Below are positions 11,651-24,098 of a stretch of DNA of 64,000 bases, one piece after another. Made by a program: the position numbers and the translations under genes. Origin of the DNA: Uranotaenia lowii (taxonomy: Eukaryota; Arthropoda; Insecta; Diptera; Culicidae); contig NW_026598578.1 in the NCBI RefSeq assembly GCF_029784155.1, forward strand, positions 57,584-121,583, given 5' to 3'. The notes under the pieces were generated by a model, which was not told the DNA's origin, did no database searches, and was given only the letters and a program-made list of their open reading frames with translations. Position 1 is the stretch's first letter. Each line of letters starts with the position of its first letter.

Positions 11651-14600
11651 ATTTGAAACTCGAAAATTTTTCGGCAAAAAATCATTTTTTTCGATTTTTT
11701 CTAGTCGGGGGTCGCGCGAAAAACCTTGAATTTTTTGAATCTTGCAAAATTTTAAACTCGAAAATTGTTCGGCAAAAAATCATTTTTTTCGATTTTTTCT
11801 AGTCGGGGGTCGCGCGAAAAACCTTGAATTTTTTGAATCTTGCAAAATTTTAAACTCGAATATTTTTCGGCTAAAAATCATTTTTTTCGATTTTTTCTGG
11901 TCGGGGGTCGCGCGAAAAACCTTGAATCTTGAAATCTTGCAAAATTTTAAACTCGAAAATTTTTCGGCAAAAAATCATTTTTTTCGATTTTTTCTGGTCG
12001 GGGGTCGCGCGAAAAACCTTGAATCTTGAAATCTTGCAAAATTTTAAACTCGAAAATTTTTCGGCAAAAAATCATTTTTTTCGATTTTTTCTGGTCGGGG
12101 GTCGTGCGAAAAACCTTGAATTTTTTGAATCTTGCAAAATTTTAAACTCGAAAATTTTTCGGCAAAAAATCATTTTTTTCGATTTTTTCTGGTCGGGGGT
12201 TGCGCGAAAAACCTTAAATTTTTTGAATCTTGCAAAATTTTAAACTCGAAAATTGTTCGGCAAAAAATCATTTTTTTTCGATTGTTTTTGGTCGGGGGTC
12301 GCGCGAAAAACCTTGAATTTTTTGAATCTTGCAAAATTTTCAACTTGAAAATTTTTCGGGAAAAAATCATTTTTTTCGATTTTTTCTGGTCGGGGGTCGT
12401 GCGAAAAACCTTGAATTTTTTGAATCTTGCAAAATTTTAAACTCGAAGATTTTTCGGCAAAAAATCATTTTTTTTCGATTTTTTCTAGTCGGGGGTCGCG
12501 CGAAAAACCTTGAATTTTTTGAATCTTGCAAAATTTTAAACTCGAAAATTGTTCGGCAAAAAATCATTTTTTTCGATTTTTTCTAGTCGGGGGTCGCGCG
12601 AAAAACCTTGAATTTTTTGAATCTTGCAAAATTTTAAACTCGAAAATTTTTCGGCAAAAAATCATTTTTTTTCGATTTTTTCTGGTCAGGGGTCGCGCGA
12701 AAAACCTTGAATCTTGAAATCTTGCAAAATTTTAAACTCGAAAATTTTTCGGCAAAAAATCATTTTTTTCGAATTTTTCTGGTCGGGGGTCGCGCGAAAA
12801 ACCTTGAATCTTGAAATCTTGCAAAATTTTAAACTCGAAAATTTTTCGGCAAAAAATCATTTTTTTCGATTTTTTCTGGTCGGGGGTCGTGCGAAAAACC
12901 TTGAATTTTTTGAATCTTGCAAAATTTTAAACTCGAAAATTTTTCGGCAAAAAATCATTTTTTTCGATTTTTTCTAGTCGGGGGTCGCGCGAAAAACCTT
13001 GAATTTTTTGAATCTTGCAAAATTTTAAACTAGAAAATTGTTCGGCAAAAAATCATTTTTTTCGATTTTTTCTAGTCGGGGGTCGCGCGAAAAACCTTGA
13101 ATTTTTTGAATCTTGCAAAATTTTAAACTCGAAAATTTTTCGGCAAAAAATCATTTTTTTCGATTTTTTCTGGTCGGGGGTCGCGCGAAAAACCTTGAAT
13201 TTTTTGAATCTTGCAAAATTTTCAACTTGAAAATTTTTCGGGAAAAAATCATTTTTTTCGATTTTTTCTGGTCGGGGGTCGTGCGAAAAACCTTGAATTT
13301 TTTGAATCTTGCAAAATTTTAAACTCGAAGATTTTTCGGCAAAAAATCATTTTTTTCGATTTTTTCTAGTCGGGGGTCGCGCGAAAAACCTTGAATTTTT
13401 TGAATCTTGCAAAATTTTAAACTCGAAAATTTTTCGGCAAAAAATCATTTTTTTCGAATTTTTCTGGTCGGGGGTCGCGCGAAAAACCTTGAATCTTGAA
13501 ATCTTGCAAAATTTTAAACTCGAAAATTTTTCGGCAAAAAATCATTTTTTTCGATTTTTTCTGGTCGGGGGTCGTGCGAAAAACCTTGAATTTTTTGAAT
13601 CTTGCAAAATTTTAAACTCGAAAATTTTTCGGCAAAAAATCATTTTTTTCGATTTTTTCTAGTCGGGGGTCGCGCGAAAAACCTTGAATTTTTTGAATCT
13701 TGCAAAATTTTAAACTCGAAAATTTTTCGGCAAAAAATCATTTTTTTCGATTTTTTCTAGTCGGGGGTCGCGCGAAAAACCTTGAATTTTTTGAATCTTG
13801 CAAAATTTTAAACTCGAAAATTTTTCGGCAAAAAATCATTTTTTTCGATTTTTTCTGGTCGGGGGTCGCGCGAAAAACCTTGAATCTTGAAATCTTGCAA
13901 AATTTTAAACTCGAAAATTTTTCGGCAAAAAATCATTTTTTTCGAATTTTTCTGGTCGGGGGTCGCGCGAAAAACCTTGAATCTTGAAATCTTGCAAAAT
14001 TTTAAACTCGAAAATTTTTCGGCAAAAAATCATTTTTTTCGATTTTTTCTGGTCGGGGGTCGTGCGAAAAACCTTGAATTTTTTGAATCTTGCAAAATTT
14101 TAAACTCGAAAATTTTTCGGCAAAAAATCATTTTTTTCGATTTTTTCTAGTCGGGGGTCGCGCGAAAAACCTTGAATTTTTTGAATCTTGCAAAATTTTA
14201 AACTCGAAAATTTTTCGGCAAAAAATCATTTTTTTCGATTTTTTCTGGTCGGGGGTCGCGCGAAAAACCTTGAATTTTTTGAATCTTGCAAAATTTTCAA
14301 CTTGAAAATTTTTCGGGAAAAAATCATTTTTTTCGATTTTTTCTGGTCGGGGGTCGTGCGAAAAACCTTGAATTTTTTGAATCTTGCAAAATTTTAAACT
14401 CGAAGATTTTTCGGCAAAAAATCATTTTTTTCGATTTTTTCTAGTCGGGGGTCGCGCGAAAAACCTTGAATTTTTTGAATCTTGCAAAATTTTAAACTCG
14501 AAAATTTTTCGGCAAAAAATCATTTTTTTCGATTTTTTCTGGTCGGGGGTCGCGCGAAAAACCTTGAATTTTTTGAATCTTGCAAAATTTTCAACTTGAA

Positions 14601-17600
14601 AATTTTTCGGGAAAAAATCATTTTTTTCGATTTTTTCTGGTCGGGGGTCGTGCGAAAAACCTTGAATTTTTTGAATCTTGCAAAATTTTAAACTCGAAGA
14701 TTTTTCGGCAAAAAAATCATTTTTTTCGATTTTTTCTAGTCGGGGGTCGCGCGAAAAACCTTGAATTTTTTGAATCTTGCAAAATTTTAAACTCGAAAAT
14801 TTTTCGGCAAAAAATCATTTTTTTCGAATTTTTCTGGTCGGGGTCGCGCGAAAAACCTTGAATCTTGAAATCTTGCAAAATTTTAAACTCGAAAATTTTT
14901 CGGCAAAAAATCATTTTTTTCGATTTTTTCTGGTCGGGGGTCGTGCGAAAAACCTTGAATTTTTTGAATCTTGCAAAATTTTAAACTCAAAAATTTTTCG
15001 GCAAAAAATCATTTTTTTCGATTTTTTCTAGTCGGGGGTCGCGCGAAAAACCTTGAATTTTTTGAATCTTGCAAAATTTTAAACTCGAAAATTTTTCGGC
15101 AAAAAATCATTTTTTTCGATTTTTTCTAGTCGGGGGTCGCGCGAAAAACCTTGAATTTTTTGAATCTTGCAAAATTTTAAACTCGAAAATTTTTCGGCAA
15201 AAAATCATTTTTTTCGATTTTTTCTGGTCGGGGGTCGCGCGAAAAACCTTGAATTTTTTGAATCTTGCAAAATTTTTTAACTCGAAAATTTTTCGGCAAA
15301 AAATCATTTTTTTCGATTTTTTCTGGTCGGGGGTCGTGCGAAAAACCTTGAATTTTTTGAATCTTGCAAAATTTTAAACTCGAAAATTGTTCGGCAAAAA
15401 ATCATTTTTTTCAATTTTTTCTGGTCGGGGGTTGCGCGAAAAACCTTAATTTTTTTGAATCTTGCAAAATTTTAAACTCGAAAATTGTTCGGCAAAAAAT
15501 CATTTTTTTCGATTTTTTCTAGTCGGGGGTCGCGCGAAAAACCTTGAATTTTTTGAATCTTGCAAAATTTTCAACTTGAAAATTTTTCGGGAAAAAATCA
15601 TTTTTTTCGATTTTTTCTGGTAGGGGGTCGTGCGAAAAACCTTGAATTTTTTGAATCTTGCAAAATTTTAAACTCGAAGATTTTTCGGCAAAAAATCATT
15701 TTTTTCGATTTTTTCTAGTCGGGGGTCGCGCGAAAAACCTTGAATTTTTTGAATCTTGCAAAATTTTAAACTCGAAAATTTTTCGGCAAAAAATCATTTT
15801 TTTCGAATTTTTCTGGTCGGGGGTCGCGCGAAAAACCTTGAATCTTGAAATCTTGCAAAATTTTAAACTCGAAAATTTTTCGGCAAAAAATCATTTTTTT
15901 CGATTTTTTCTGGTCGGGGGTCGTGCGAAAAACCTTGAATTTTTTGAATCTTGCAAAATTTTAAACTCGAAAATTTTTCGGCAAAAAATCATTTTTTTCG
16001 ATTTTTTCTAGTCGGGGGTCGCGCGAAAAACCTTGAATTTTTTGAATCTTGCAAAATTTTAAACTCGAAAATTTTTCGGCAAAAAATCATTTTTTCGATT
16101 TTTTCTAGTCGGGGGTCGCGCGAAAAACCTTGAATTTTTTGAATCTTGCAAAATTTTAAACTCGAAAATTTTTCGGCAAAAAATCATTTTTTTCGAATTT
16201 TTCTGGTCGGGGGTCGCGCGAAAAACCTTGAATCTTGAAATCTTGCAAAATTTTAAACTCGAAAATTTTTCGGCAAAAAATCATTTTTTTCGATTTTTTC
16301 TGGTCGGGGGTCGTGCGAAAAACCTTGAATTTTTTGAATCTTGCAAAATTTTCAACTTGAAAATTTTTCGGGAAAAAATCATTTTTTTCGATTTTTTCTG
16401 GTCGGGGGTCGTGCGAAAAACCTTGAATTTTTTGAATCTTGCAAAATTTTAAACTCGAAGATTTTTCGGCAAAAAATCATTTTTTTCGATTTTTTCTAGT
16501 CGGGGGTCGCGCGAAAAACCTTGAATTTTTTTAATCTTGCAAAATTTTAAACTCGAAAATTTTTCGGCAAAAAATCATTTTTTTCGATTTTTTCTGGTCG
16601 GGGGTCGCGCGAAAAACCTTGAATTTTTTGAATCTTGCAAAATTGTCAACTTGAAAATTTTTCGGGAAAAAATCATTTTTTTCGATTTTTTCTGGTCGGG
16701 GGTCGTGCGAAAAACCTTGAATTTTTTGAATCTTGCAAAATTTTAAACTCGAAGATTTTTCGGCAAAAAATCATTTTTTTCGATTTTTTCTAGTCGGGGG
16801 TCGCGCGAAAAACCTTGAATTTTTTGAATCTTGCAAAATTTTAAACTCGAAAATTTTTCGGCAAAAAATCATTTTTTTCGAATTTTTCTGGTCGGGGGTC
16901 GCGCGAAAAACCTTGAATCTTGAAATCTTGCAAAATTTTAAACTCGAAAATTTTTCGGCAAAAAATCATTTTTTTCGATTTTTTCTGGTCGGGGGTCGTG
17001 CGAAAAACCTTGAATTTTTTGAATCTTGCAAAATTTTAAACTCGAAAATTTTTCGGCAAAAAATCATTTTTTTCGATTTTTTCTAGTCGGGGGTCGCGCG
17101 AAAAACCTTGAATTTTTTGAATCTTGCAAAATTTTAAACTCGAAAATTTTTCGGCAAAAAATCATTTTTTTCGATTTTTTCTAGTCGGGGGTCGCGCGAA
17201 AAACCTTGAATTTTTTGAATCTTGCAAAATTTTAAACTCGAAAATTTTTCGGCAAAAAATCATTTTTTTCGATTTTTTCTGGTCGGGGGTCGCGCGAAAA
17301 ACCTTGAATTTTTTGAATCTTGCAAAATTTTTTAACTCGAAAATTTTTCGGCAAAAAATCATTTTTTTCGATTTTTTCTGGTCGGGGGTCGTGCGAAAAA
17401 CCTTGAATTTTTTGAATCTTGCAAAATTTTAAACTCGAAAATTTTTCGGCAAAAAATCATTTTTTTCGATTGTTTTTGGTCGGGGGTCGCGCGAAAAACC
17501 TTGAATTTTTTTAATCTTGCAAAATTTTAAACTCGAAAATTGTTCGGCAAAAAATCATTTTTTTCGATTTTTTCTGGTCGGGGGTCGCGCGAAAAACCTT

Positions 17601-19381
17601 AAATTTTTTGAATCTTGCAAAATTTTCAACTCGAAAATTTTTCGGCAAAAAATCATTTTTTTCGATTTTTTTCTGGTCGGGGGTCGCGCGAAAAACCTTG
17701 AATTTTTTGAATCTTGCAAAATTTTTTAACTCGAAAATTTTTCGGCAAAAAATCATTTTTTTCGATTTTTTCTGGTCGGGGGTCGTGCGAAAAACCTTGA
17801 ATTTTTTGAATCTTGCAAAATTTTAAACTCGAAAATTTTTCGGCAAAAAATCATTTTTTTCGAATTTTTCTGGTCGGGGGTCGCGCGAAAAACCTTGAAT
17901 CTTGAAATCTTGCAAAATTTTAAACTCGAAAATTTTTCGGCAAAAAATCATTTTTTTCGATTTTTTCTGGTCGGGGGTCGTGCGAAAAACCTTGAATTTT
18001 TTGAATCTTGCAAAATTTTAAACTCGAAAATTTTTCGGCAAAAAATCATTTTTTTCGATTTTTTCTAGTCGGGGGTCGCGCGAAAAACCTTGAATTTTTT
18101 GAATCTTGCAAAATTTTAAACTCGAAAATTTTTCGGCAAAAAATCATTTTTTTCGATTTTTTTCTGGTCGGGGGTCGCGCGAAAAACCTTGAATTTTTTG
18201 AATCTTGCAAAATTTTAAACTCGAAAATTTTTCGGCAAAAAATCATTTTTTTCGATTTTTTCTGGTCGGGGGTCGCGCGAAGAACCTTGAATTTTTTGAA
18301 TCTTGCAAAATTTTCAACTTGAAAATTTTTCGGGAAAAAATCATTTTTTTCGATTTTTTCTGGTCGGGGGTCGTGCGAAAAACCTTGAATTTTTTGAATC
18401 TTGCAAAATTTTAAACTCGAAGATTTTTCGGCAAAAAATAATTTTTTTCGATTTTTTCTAGTCGGGGGTCGCGCGAAAAACCTTGAATTTTTTGAATCTT
18501 GCAAAATTTTAAACTCGAAAATTTTTCGGCAAAAAATCATTTTTTTCGATTTTTTCTGGTCGGGGGTCGCGCGAAGAACCTTGAATTTTTTGAATCTTGC
18601 AAAATTTTCAACTTGAAAATTTTTCGGGAAAAAATCATTTTTTTCGATTTTTTCTGGTCGGGGGTCGTGCGAAAAACCTTGAATTTTTTGAATCTTGCAA
18701 AATTTTAAACTCGAAGATTTTTCGGCAAAAAATCATTTTTTTCGATTTTTTCTAGTCGGGGGTCGCGCGAAAAACCTTGAATTTTTTGAATCTTGCAAAA
18801 TTTTAAACTCGAAAATTTTTCGGCAAAAAATCATTTTTTTCGAATTTTTCTGGTCGGGGGTCGCGCGAAAAACCTTGAATCTTGAAATCTTGCAAAATTT
18901 TAAACTCGAAAATTTTTCGGCAAAAAATCATTTTTTTCGATTTTTTCTGGTCGGGGGTCGTGCGAAAAACCTTGAATTTTTTGAATCTTGCAAAATTTTA
19001 AACTCGAAAATTTTTCGGCAAAAAATCATTTTTTTCGATTTTTTCTAGTCGGGGGTCGCGCGAAAAACCTTGAATTTTTTGAATCTTGCAAAATTTTAAA
19101 CTCGAAAATTGTTCGGCAAAAAATCATTTTTTTCGATTTTTTCTAGTCGGGGGTCGCGCGAAAAACCTTGAATTTTTTGAATCTTGCAAAATTTTAAACT
19201 CGAAAATTTTTCGGCAAAAAATCATTTTTTTTCGATTTTTTCTGGTCGGGGGTCGCGCGAAAAACCTTGAATTTTTTTAATCTTGCAAAATTTTTTAACT
19301 CGAAAATTTTTCGGCAAAAAATAATTTTTTTCGATTTTTTCTGGTCGGGGGTCGTGCGAAAAACCTTGAATTTTTTGAATC

Positions 19382-22300
19382 TTGCAAAATTTTAAACTCG
19401 AAAATTTTTCGGCAAAAAATCATTTTTTTCGATTGTTTTTGGTCGGGGGTCGCGCGAAAAACCTTGAATTTTTTGAATCTTGCAAAATTTTAAACTCGAA
19501 AATTGTTCGGCAAAAAATCATTTTTTTCGATTTTTTCTGGTCGGGGGTCGCGCGAAAAACCTTAAATTTTTTGAATCTTGCAAAATTTTCAACTCGAAAA
19601 TTTTTCGGCAAAAAATCATTTTTTTCGATTTTTTCTGGTCGGGGGTCGCGCGAAAAACCTTGAATTTTTTGAATCTTGCAAAATTTTTTAACTCGAAAAT
19701 TTTTCGGCAAAAAATCATTTTTTTCGATTTTTTCTGGTCGGGGGTCGTGCGAAAAATCTTGAATTTTTTGAATCTTGCAAAATTTTAAACTCGAAATATT
19801 TTCGGCAAAAAATCATTTTTTTCGAATTTTTCTGGTCGGGGGTCGCGCGAAAAACCTTGAATCTTGAAATCTTGCAAAATTTTAAACTCGAAAATTTTTC
19901 GGCAAAAAATCATTTTTTTCGATTTTTTCTGGTCGGGGGTCGTGCGAAAAACCTTGAATTTTTTGAATCTTGCAAAATTTTAAACTCGAAAATTTTTCGG
20001 CAAAAAATCATTTTTTTCGATTTTTTCTAGTCGGGGGTCGCGCGAAAAACCTTGAATTTTTTGAATCTTGCAAAATTTTAAACTCGAAAATTGTTCGGCA
20101 AAAAATCATTTTTTTCGATTTTTTCTAGTCGGGGGTCGCGCGAAAAACCTTGAATTTTTTGAATCTTGCAAAATTTTTTAACTCGAAAATTTTTCGGCAA
20201 AAAATCATTTTTTCGATTTTTTCTGGTCGGGGGTCGTGCGAAAAACCTTGAATTTTTTGAATCTTGCAAAATTTTAAACTCGAAAATTTTTCGGCAAAAA
20301 ATCATTTTTTTCGATTGTTTTTGGTCGGGGGTCGCGCGAAAAACCTTGAATTTTTTGAATCTTGCAAAATTTTAAACTCGAAAATTGTTCGGCAAAAAAT
20401 CATTTTTTTCGATTTTTTCTGGTCGGGGGTCGCGCGAAAAACCTTGAATTTTTTGAATCTTGCAAAATTTTCAACTCGAAAATTTTTCGGCAAAAATTCA
20501 TTTTTTTCGATTTTTTCTGGTCGGGGGTCGTGCGAAAATCCTTGAATTTTTTGAATCTTGCAAAATTTTAAACTCGAAAATTTTTCGGCAAAAAATCATT
20601 TTTTTCGATTTTTTCTAGTCGGGGGTCGCGCGAAAAACCTTGAATTTTTTGAATCTTGCAAAATTTTCAACTCGAAAATTTTTCGGCAAAAATTCATTTT
20701 TTTCGATTTTTTCTGGTCGGGGATCGTGCGAAAAACCTTGAATTTTTTGAATCTTGCAAAATTTTAAACTCGAAAATTTTTCGGCAAAAAATCATTTTTT
20801 TCGATTTTTTCTGGTCGGGGGTCGCGCGAAAAACCTTGAATTTTTTGAATCTTGCAAAATTTTAAACTCGAAAATTTTTAGGCAAAAAATCATTTTTTTC
20901 GATTTTTTCTGGTCGGGGGTCGCGCGAAAAACCTTGAATTTTTTGAATCTTGCAAAATTTTAAACTCGAAAATTGTTCGGCAAAAAATCATTTTTTTCGA
21001 TTTTTTCTAGTCGGGGGTCGTGCGAAAAACCTTGAATTTTTTGAATCTTGCAAAATTTTAAACTCGAAAATTTTTCGGCAAAAAATCATTTTTTTCGATT
21101 TTTTCTGGTCGGGGGTCGTGCGAAAAACCTTGAATTTTTTGAATCTTGCAAAATTTTAAACTCGAAGATTTTTCGGCAAAAAATCATTTTTTTCGATTTT
21201 TTCTAGTCGGGGGTCGCGCGAAAAACCTTGAATCTTGCAAAATTTTAAACTCGAAAATTTTTCGGCAAAAAATCATTTTTTTCGATTTTTTTCTGGTCGG
21301 GGGTCGCGCGAAAAACCTTGAATTTTTAATCTTGCAAAATTTTAAACTCGAAAATTTTAAGGCAAAAAATCATTTTTTTCGATTTTTTCTGGTCGGGGGT
21401 CGTGCGAAAAACCTTGAATTTTTTGAATCTTGCAAAATTTGAAACTCGAAAATTGTTCGGCAGAAAATCATTTTTTTCGATTTTTTCTGGTCGGGGGTCG
21501 TGCGAAAAACCTTGAATTTTTTGAATCTTGCAAAATTTTAAACTCGAAAATTTTTCGGCAAAAAATCATTTTTTTCGATTTTTCTAGTCAGGGGTCGCGC
21601 GAAAAACCTTGAATTTTTTGAATCTTGCAAAATTTTAAACTCGAAAATTTTTCGGCAAAAAATCATTTTTTTCGATTTTTTCTGGTCGGGGGTCGCGCGA
21701 AAAACCTTGAATTTTTTGAATCTTGCAAAATTATAAACTCGAAAATTGTTCGGCAAAAAATCATTTTTTTCGATTTTTTCTGGTCGGGGGTCGTGCGAAA
21801 AACCTTGAATTTTTTTAATCTTGCAAAATTTTAAACTCGAAGATTTTTCGGCAAAAAATCATTTTTTTCGATTTTTTCTAGTCGGGGGTCGCGCGAAAAA
21901 CCTTGAATCTTGCAAAATTTTAAACTCGAAAATTTTTCGGCAAAAAATCATTTTTTTCGATTTTTTTCTGGTCGGGGGTCGCGCGAAAAACCTTGAATTT
22001 TTAATCTTGCAAAATTTTAAACTCGAAAATTTTAAGGCAAAAAATCATTTTTTTCGATTTTTTCTGGTCGGGGGTCGTGCGAAAAACCTTGAATTTTTTG
22101 AATCTTGCAAAATTTGAAACTCGAAAATTGTTCGGCAGAAAATCATTTTTTTCGATTTTTTCTGGTCGGGGGTCGTGCGAAAAACCTTGAATTTTTTGAA
22201 TCTTGCAAAATTTTAAACTCGAAAATTTTTCGGCAAAAAATCATTTTTTTCGATTTTTTCTAGTCGGGGGTCGCGCGAAAAACCTTGAATTTTTTGAATC

Positions 22301-23730
22301 CTGCAAAATTTTAAACTCGAAAATTTTTCGGCAAAAAATCATGTTTTTCGCGCGAAAAACCTTGAATTTTTTGAATCTTGCAAAATTTTAAACTCGAAAA
22401 TTGTTCGGCAAAAAATCATTTTTTTCGATTTTTTCTGGTCGGGGGTCGTGCGAAAAACCTTGAATTTTTTGAATCTTGCAAAATTTTAAACTCGAAGATT
22501 TTTCGGCAAAAAATCATTTTTTTCGATTTTTTCTAGTCGGGGGTCGCGCGAAAAACCTTGAATCTTGCAAAATTTTAAACTCGAAAATTTTTCGGCAAAA
22601 AATCATTTTTTTCGATTTTTTCTGGTCGGGGGTCGCGCGAAAAACCTTGAATTTTTTGAATCTTGCAAAATTTTAAACTCGAAAATTGTTCGGCAAAAAA
22701 TCATTTTTTTCGATTTTTTCTGGTCGGGGGTCGTGCGAAAAACCTTGAATTTTTTGAATCTTGCAAAATTTTAAACTCGAAAATTTTTCGGCAAAAAATC
22801 ATTTTTTTCGATTTTTTCTAGTCGGGGGTCGCGCGAAAAACCTTGAATTTTTTGAATCTTGCAAAATTTTAAACTCGAAAATTTTTCGATTTTTTCTGGT
22901 CGGGGGTCGCGCGAAAAACCTTGAATTTTTTTAATCTTGCAAAATTGTAAACTCGAAAATTTTTCGGCAAAAAATCATTTTTTTCGATTTTTTCTGGTCG
23001 GGGGTCGCGCGAAAAACCTTGAATCTTGAAATCTTGCAAAATTTTAAACTCGAAAATTTTTCGGCAAAAAATCATTTTTTTCGATTTTTTCTGGTCGGGG
23101 GTCGTGCGAAAAACCTTGAATTTTTTGAATCTTGCTAAATTTTAAACTCGAAAATTTTTCGGCAAAAAATCATTTTTTTCGATTCTTTCTAGTCGGGGGT
23201 CGCGCGAAAAACCTTGAATTTTTTGAATCTTGCAAAATTTTAAACTCGAAAATTTTTCGGCAAAAAATCATTTTTTTCGTTTTTTTCTGGTCGGGGGTCG
23301 TGGGAAAAACCTTGAATTTTTTGAATCTTGCAAAATTTTAAACTCGAAAATTTTTCGGCAAAAATCATTTTTTTCGATTTTTTCTGGTCGGGGGTCGTGC
23401 GAAAAACCTTCAATATTTTGAATCTTGCAAAATTTTAAACTCGAAAATTTTTCGGCAAAAAATCATTTTTTTTTTATTTTTTCTGGTCGGGGGTGCGAAA
23501 AACCTTGAATTTTTTGAATCTTGCAAAATTTTAAACTCGAAAATTTTTCGGCAAAAAATCATTTTTTTCGATTTTTTCTGGTCGGGGGTCGTGCGAAAAA
23601 CCTTGAATTTTTTGAATCTTGCAAAATTTTAAACTCGAAATTTTTTCGGCAAAAAATCATTTTTTTCGATTTTTTCTGGTCGGGGGTCGTGCGAAAAACC
23701 TTGAATTTTTTGAAACTTGCAAAATTTTAA
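19382..23730. repeat. Satellite duplication block C, copy 1
   Basis: About 4.3 kb of monomers whose rare variants recur in order at 24099-28463. Offsets are 4717 bp (from 19382), 4816 bp (20264-21442) and 4757 bp (22869-23730). Shared marks include GAAATATTTTCGG (19795/24512), CAAAAATTCATT (20493/25309), AAATTTTAAGGC (21355/26171), a monomer shortened by about 20 bp (22888/27645), CTAAATTTT (23135/27892) and TTTTTTTTTATTTTTTC (23468/28225). Changes in offset mark small monomer gains and losses after duplication. Confidence 0.8.
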
Positions 23731-24098
23731 ACTCGAAGATTTTTCGGCAAAAAATCATTTTTTTCGATTTTTTCTAGTCGGGGGTCGCGCGAAAAACCTT
23801 GAATCTTGCAAAATTTTAAACTCGAAAATTTTTCGACAAAAAATCATTTTTTTCGATTTTTTTCTGGTCGGGGGTCGCGCGAAAAACCTTGAATTTTTAA
23901 TCTTGCAAAATTTTAAACTCGAAAATTTTAAGGCAAAAAATCATTTTTTTCGATTTTTTCTGGTCGGGGGTCGTGCGAAAAACCTTGAATTTTTTGAATC
24001 TTGCAAAATTTTAAACTCGAAAATTGTTCGGCAAAAAATCATTTTTTTCGATTTTTTCTAGTCGGGGGTCGTGCGAAAAACCTTGAATTTTTTGAATC

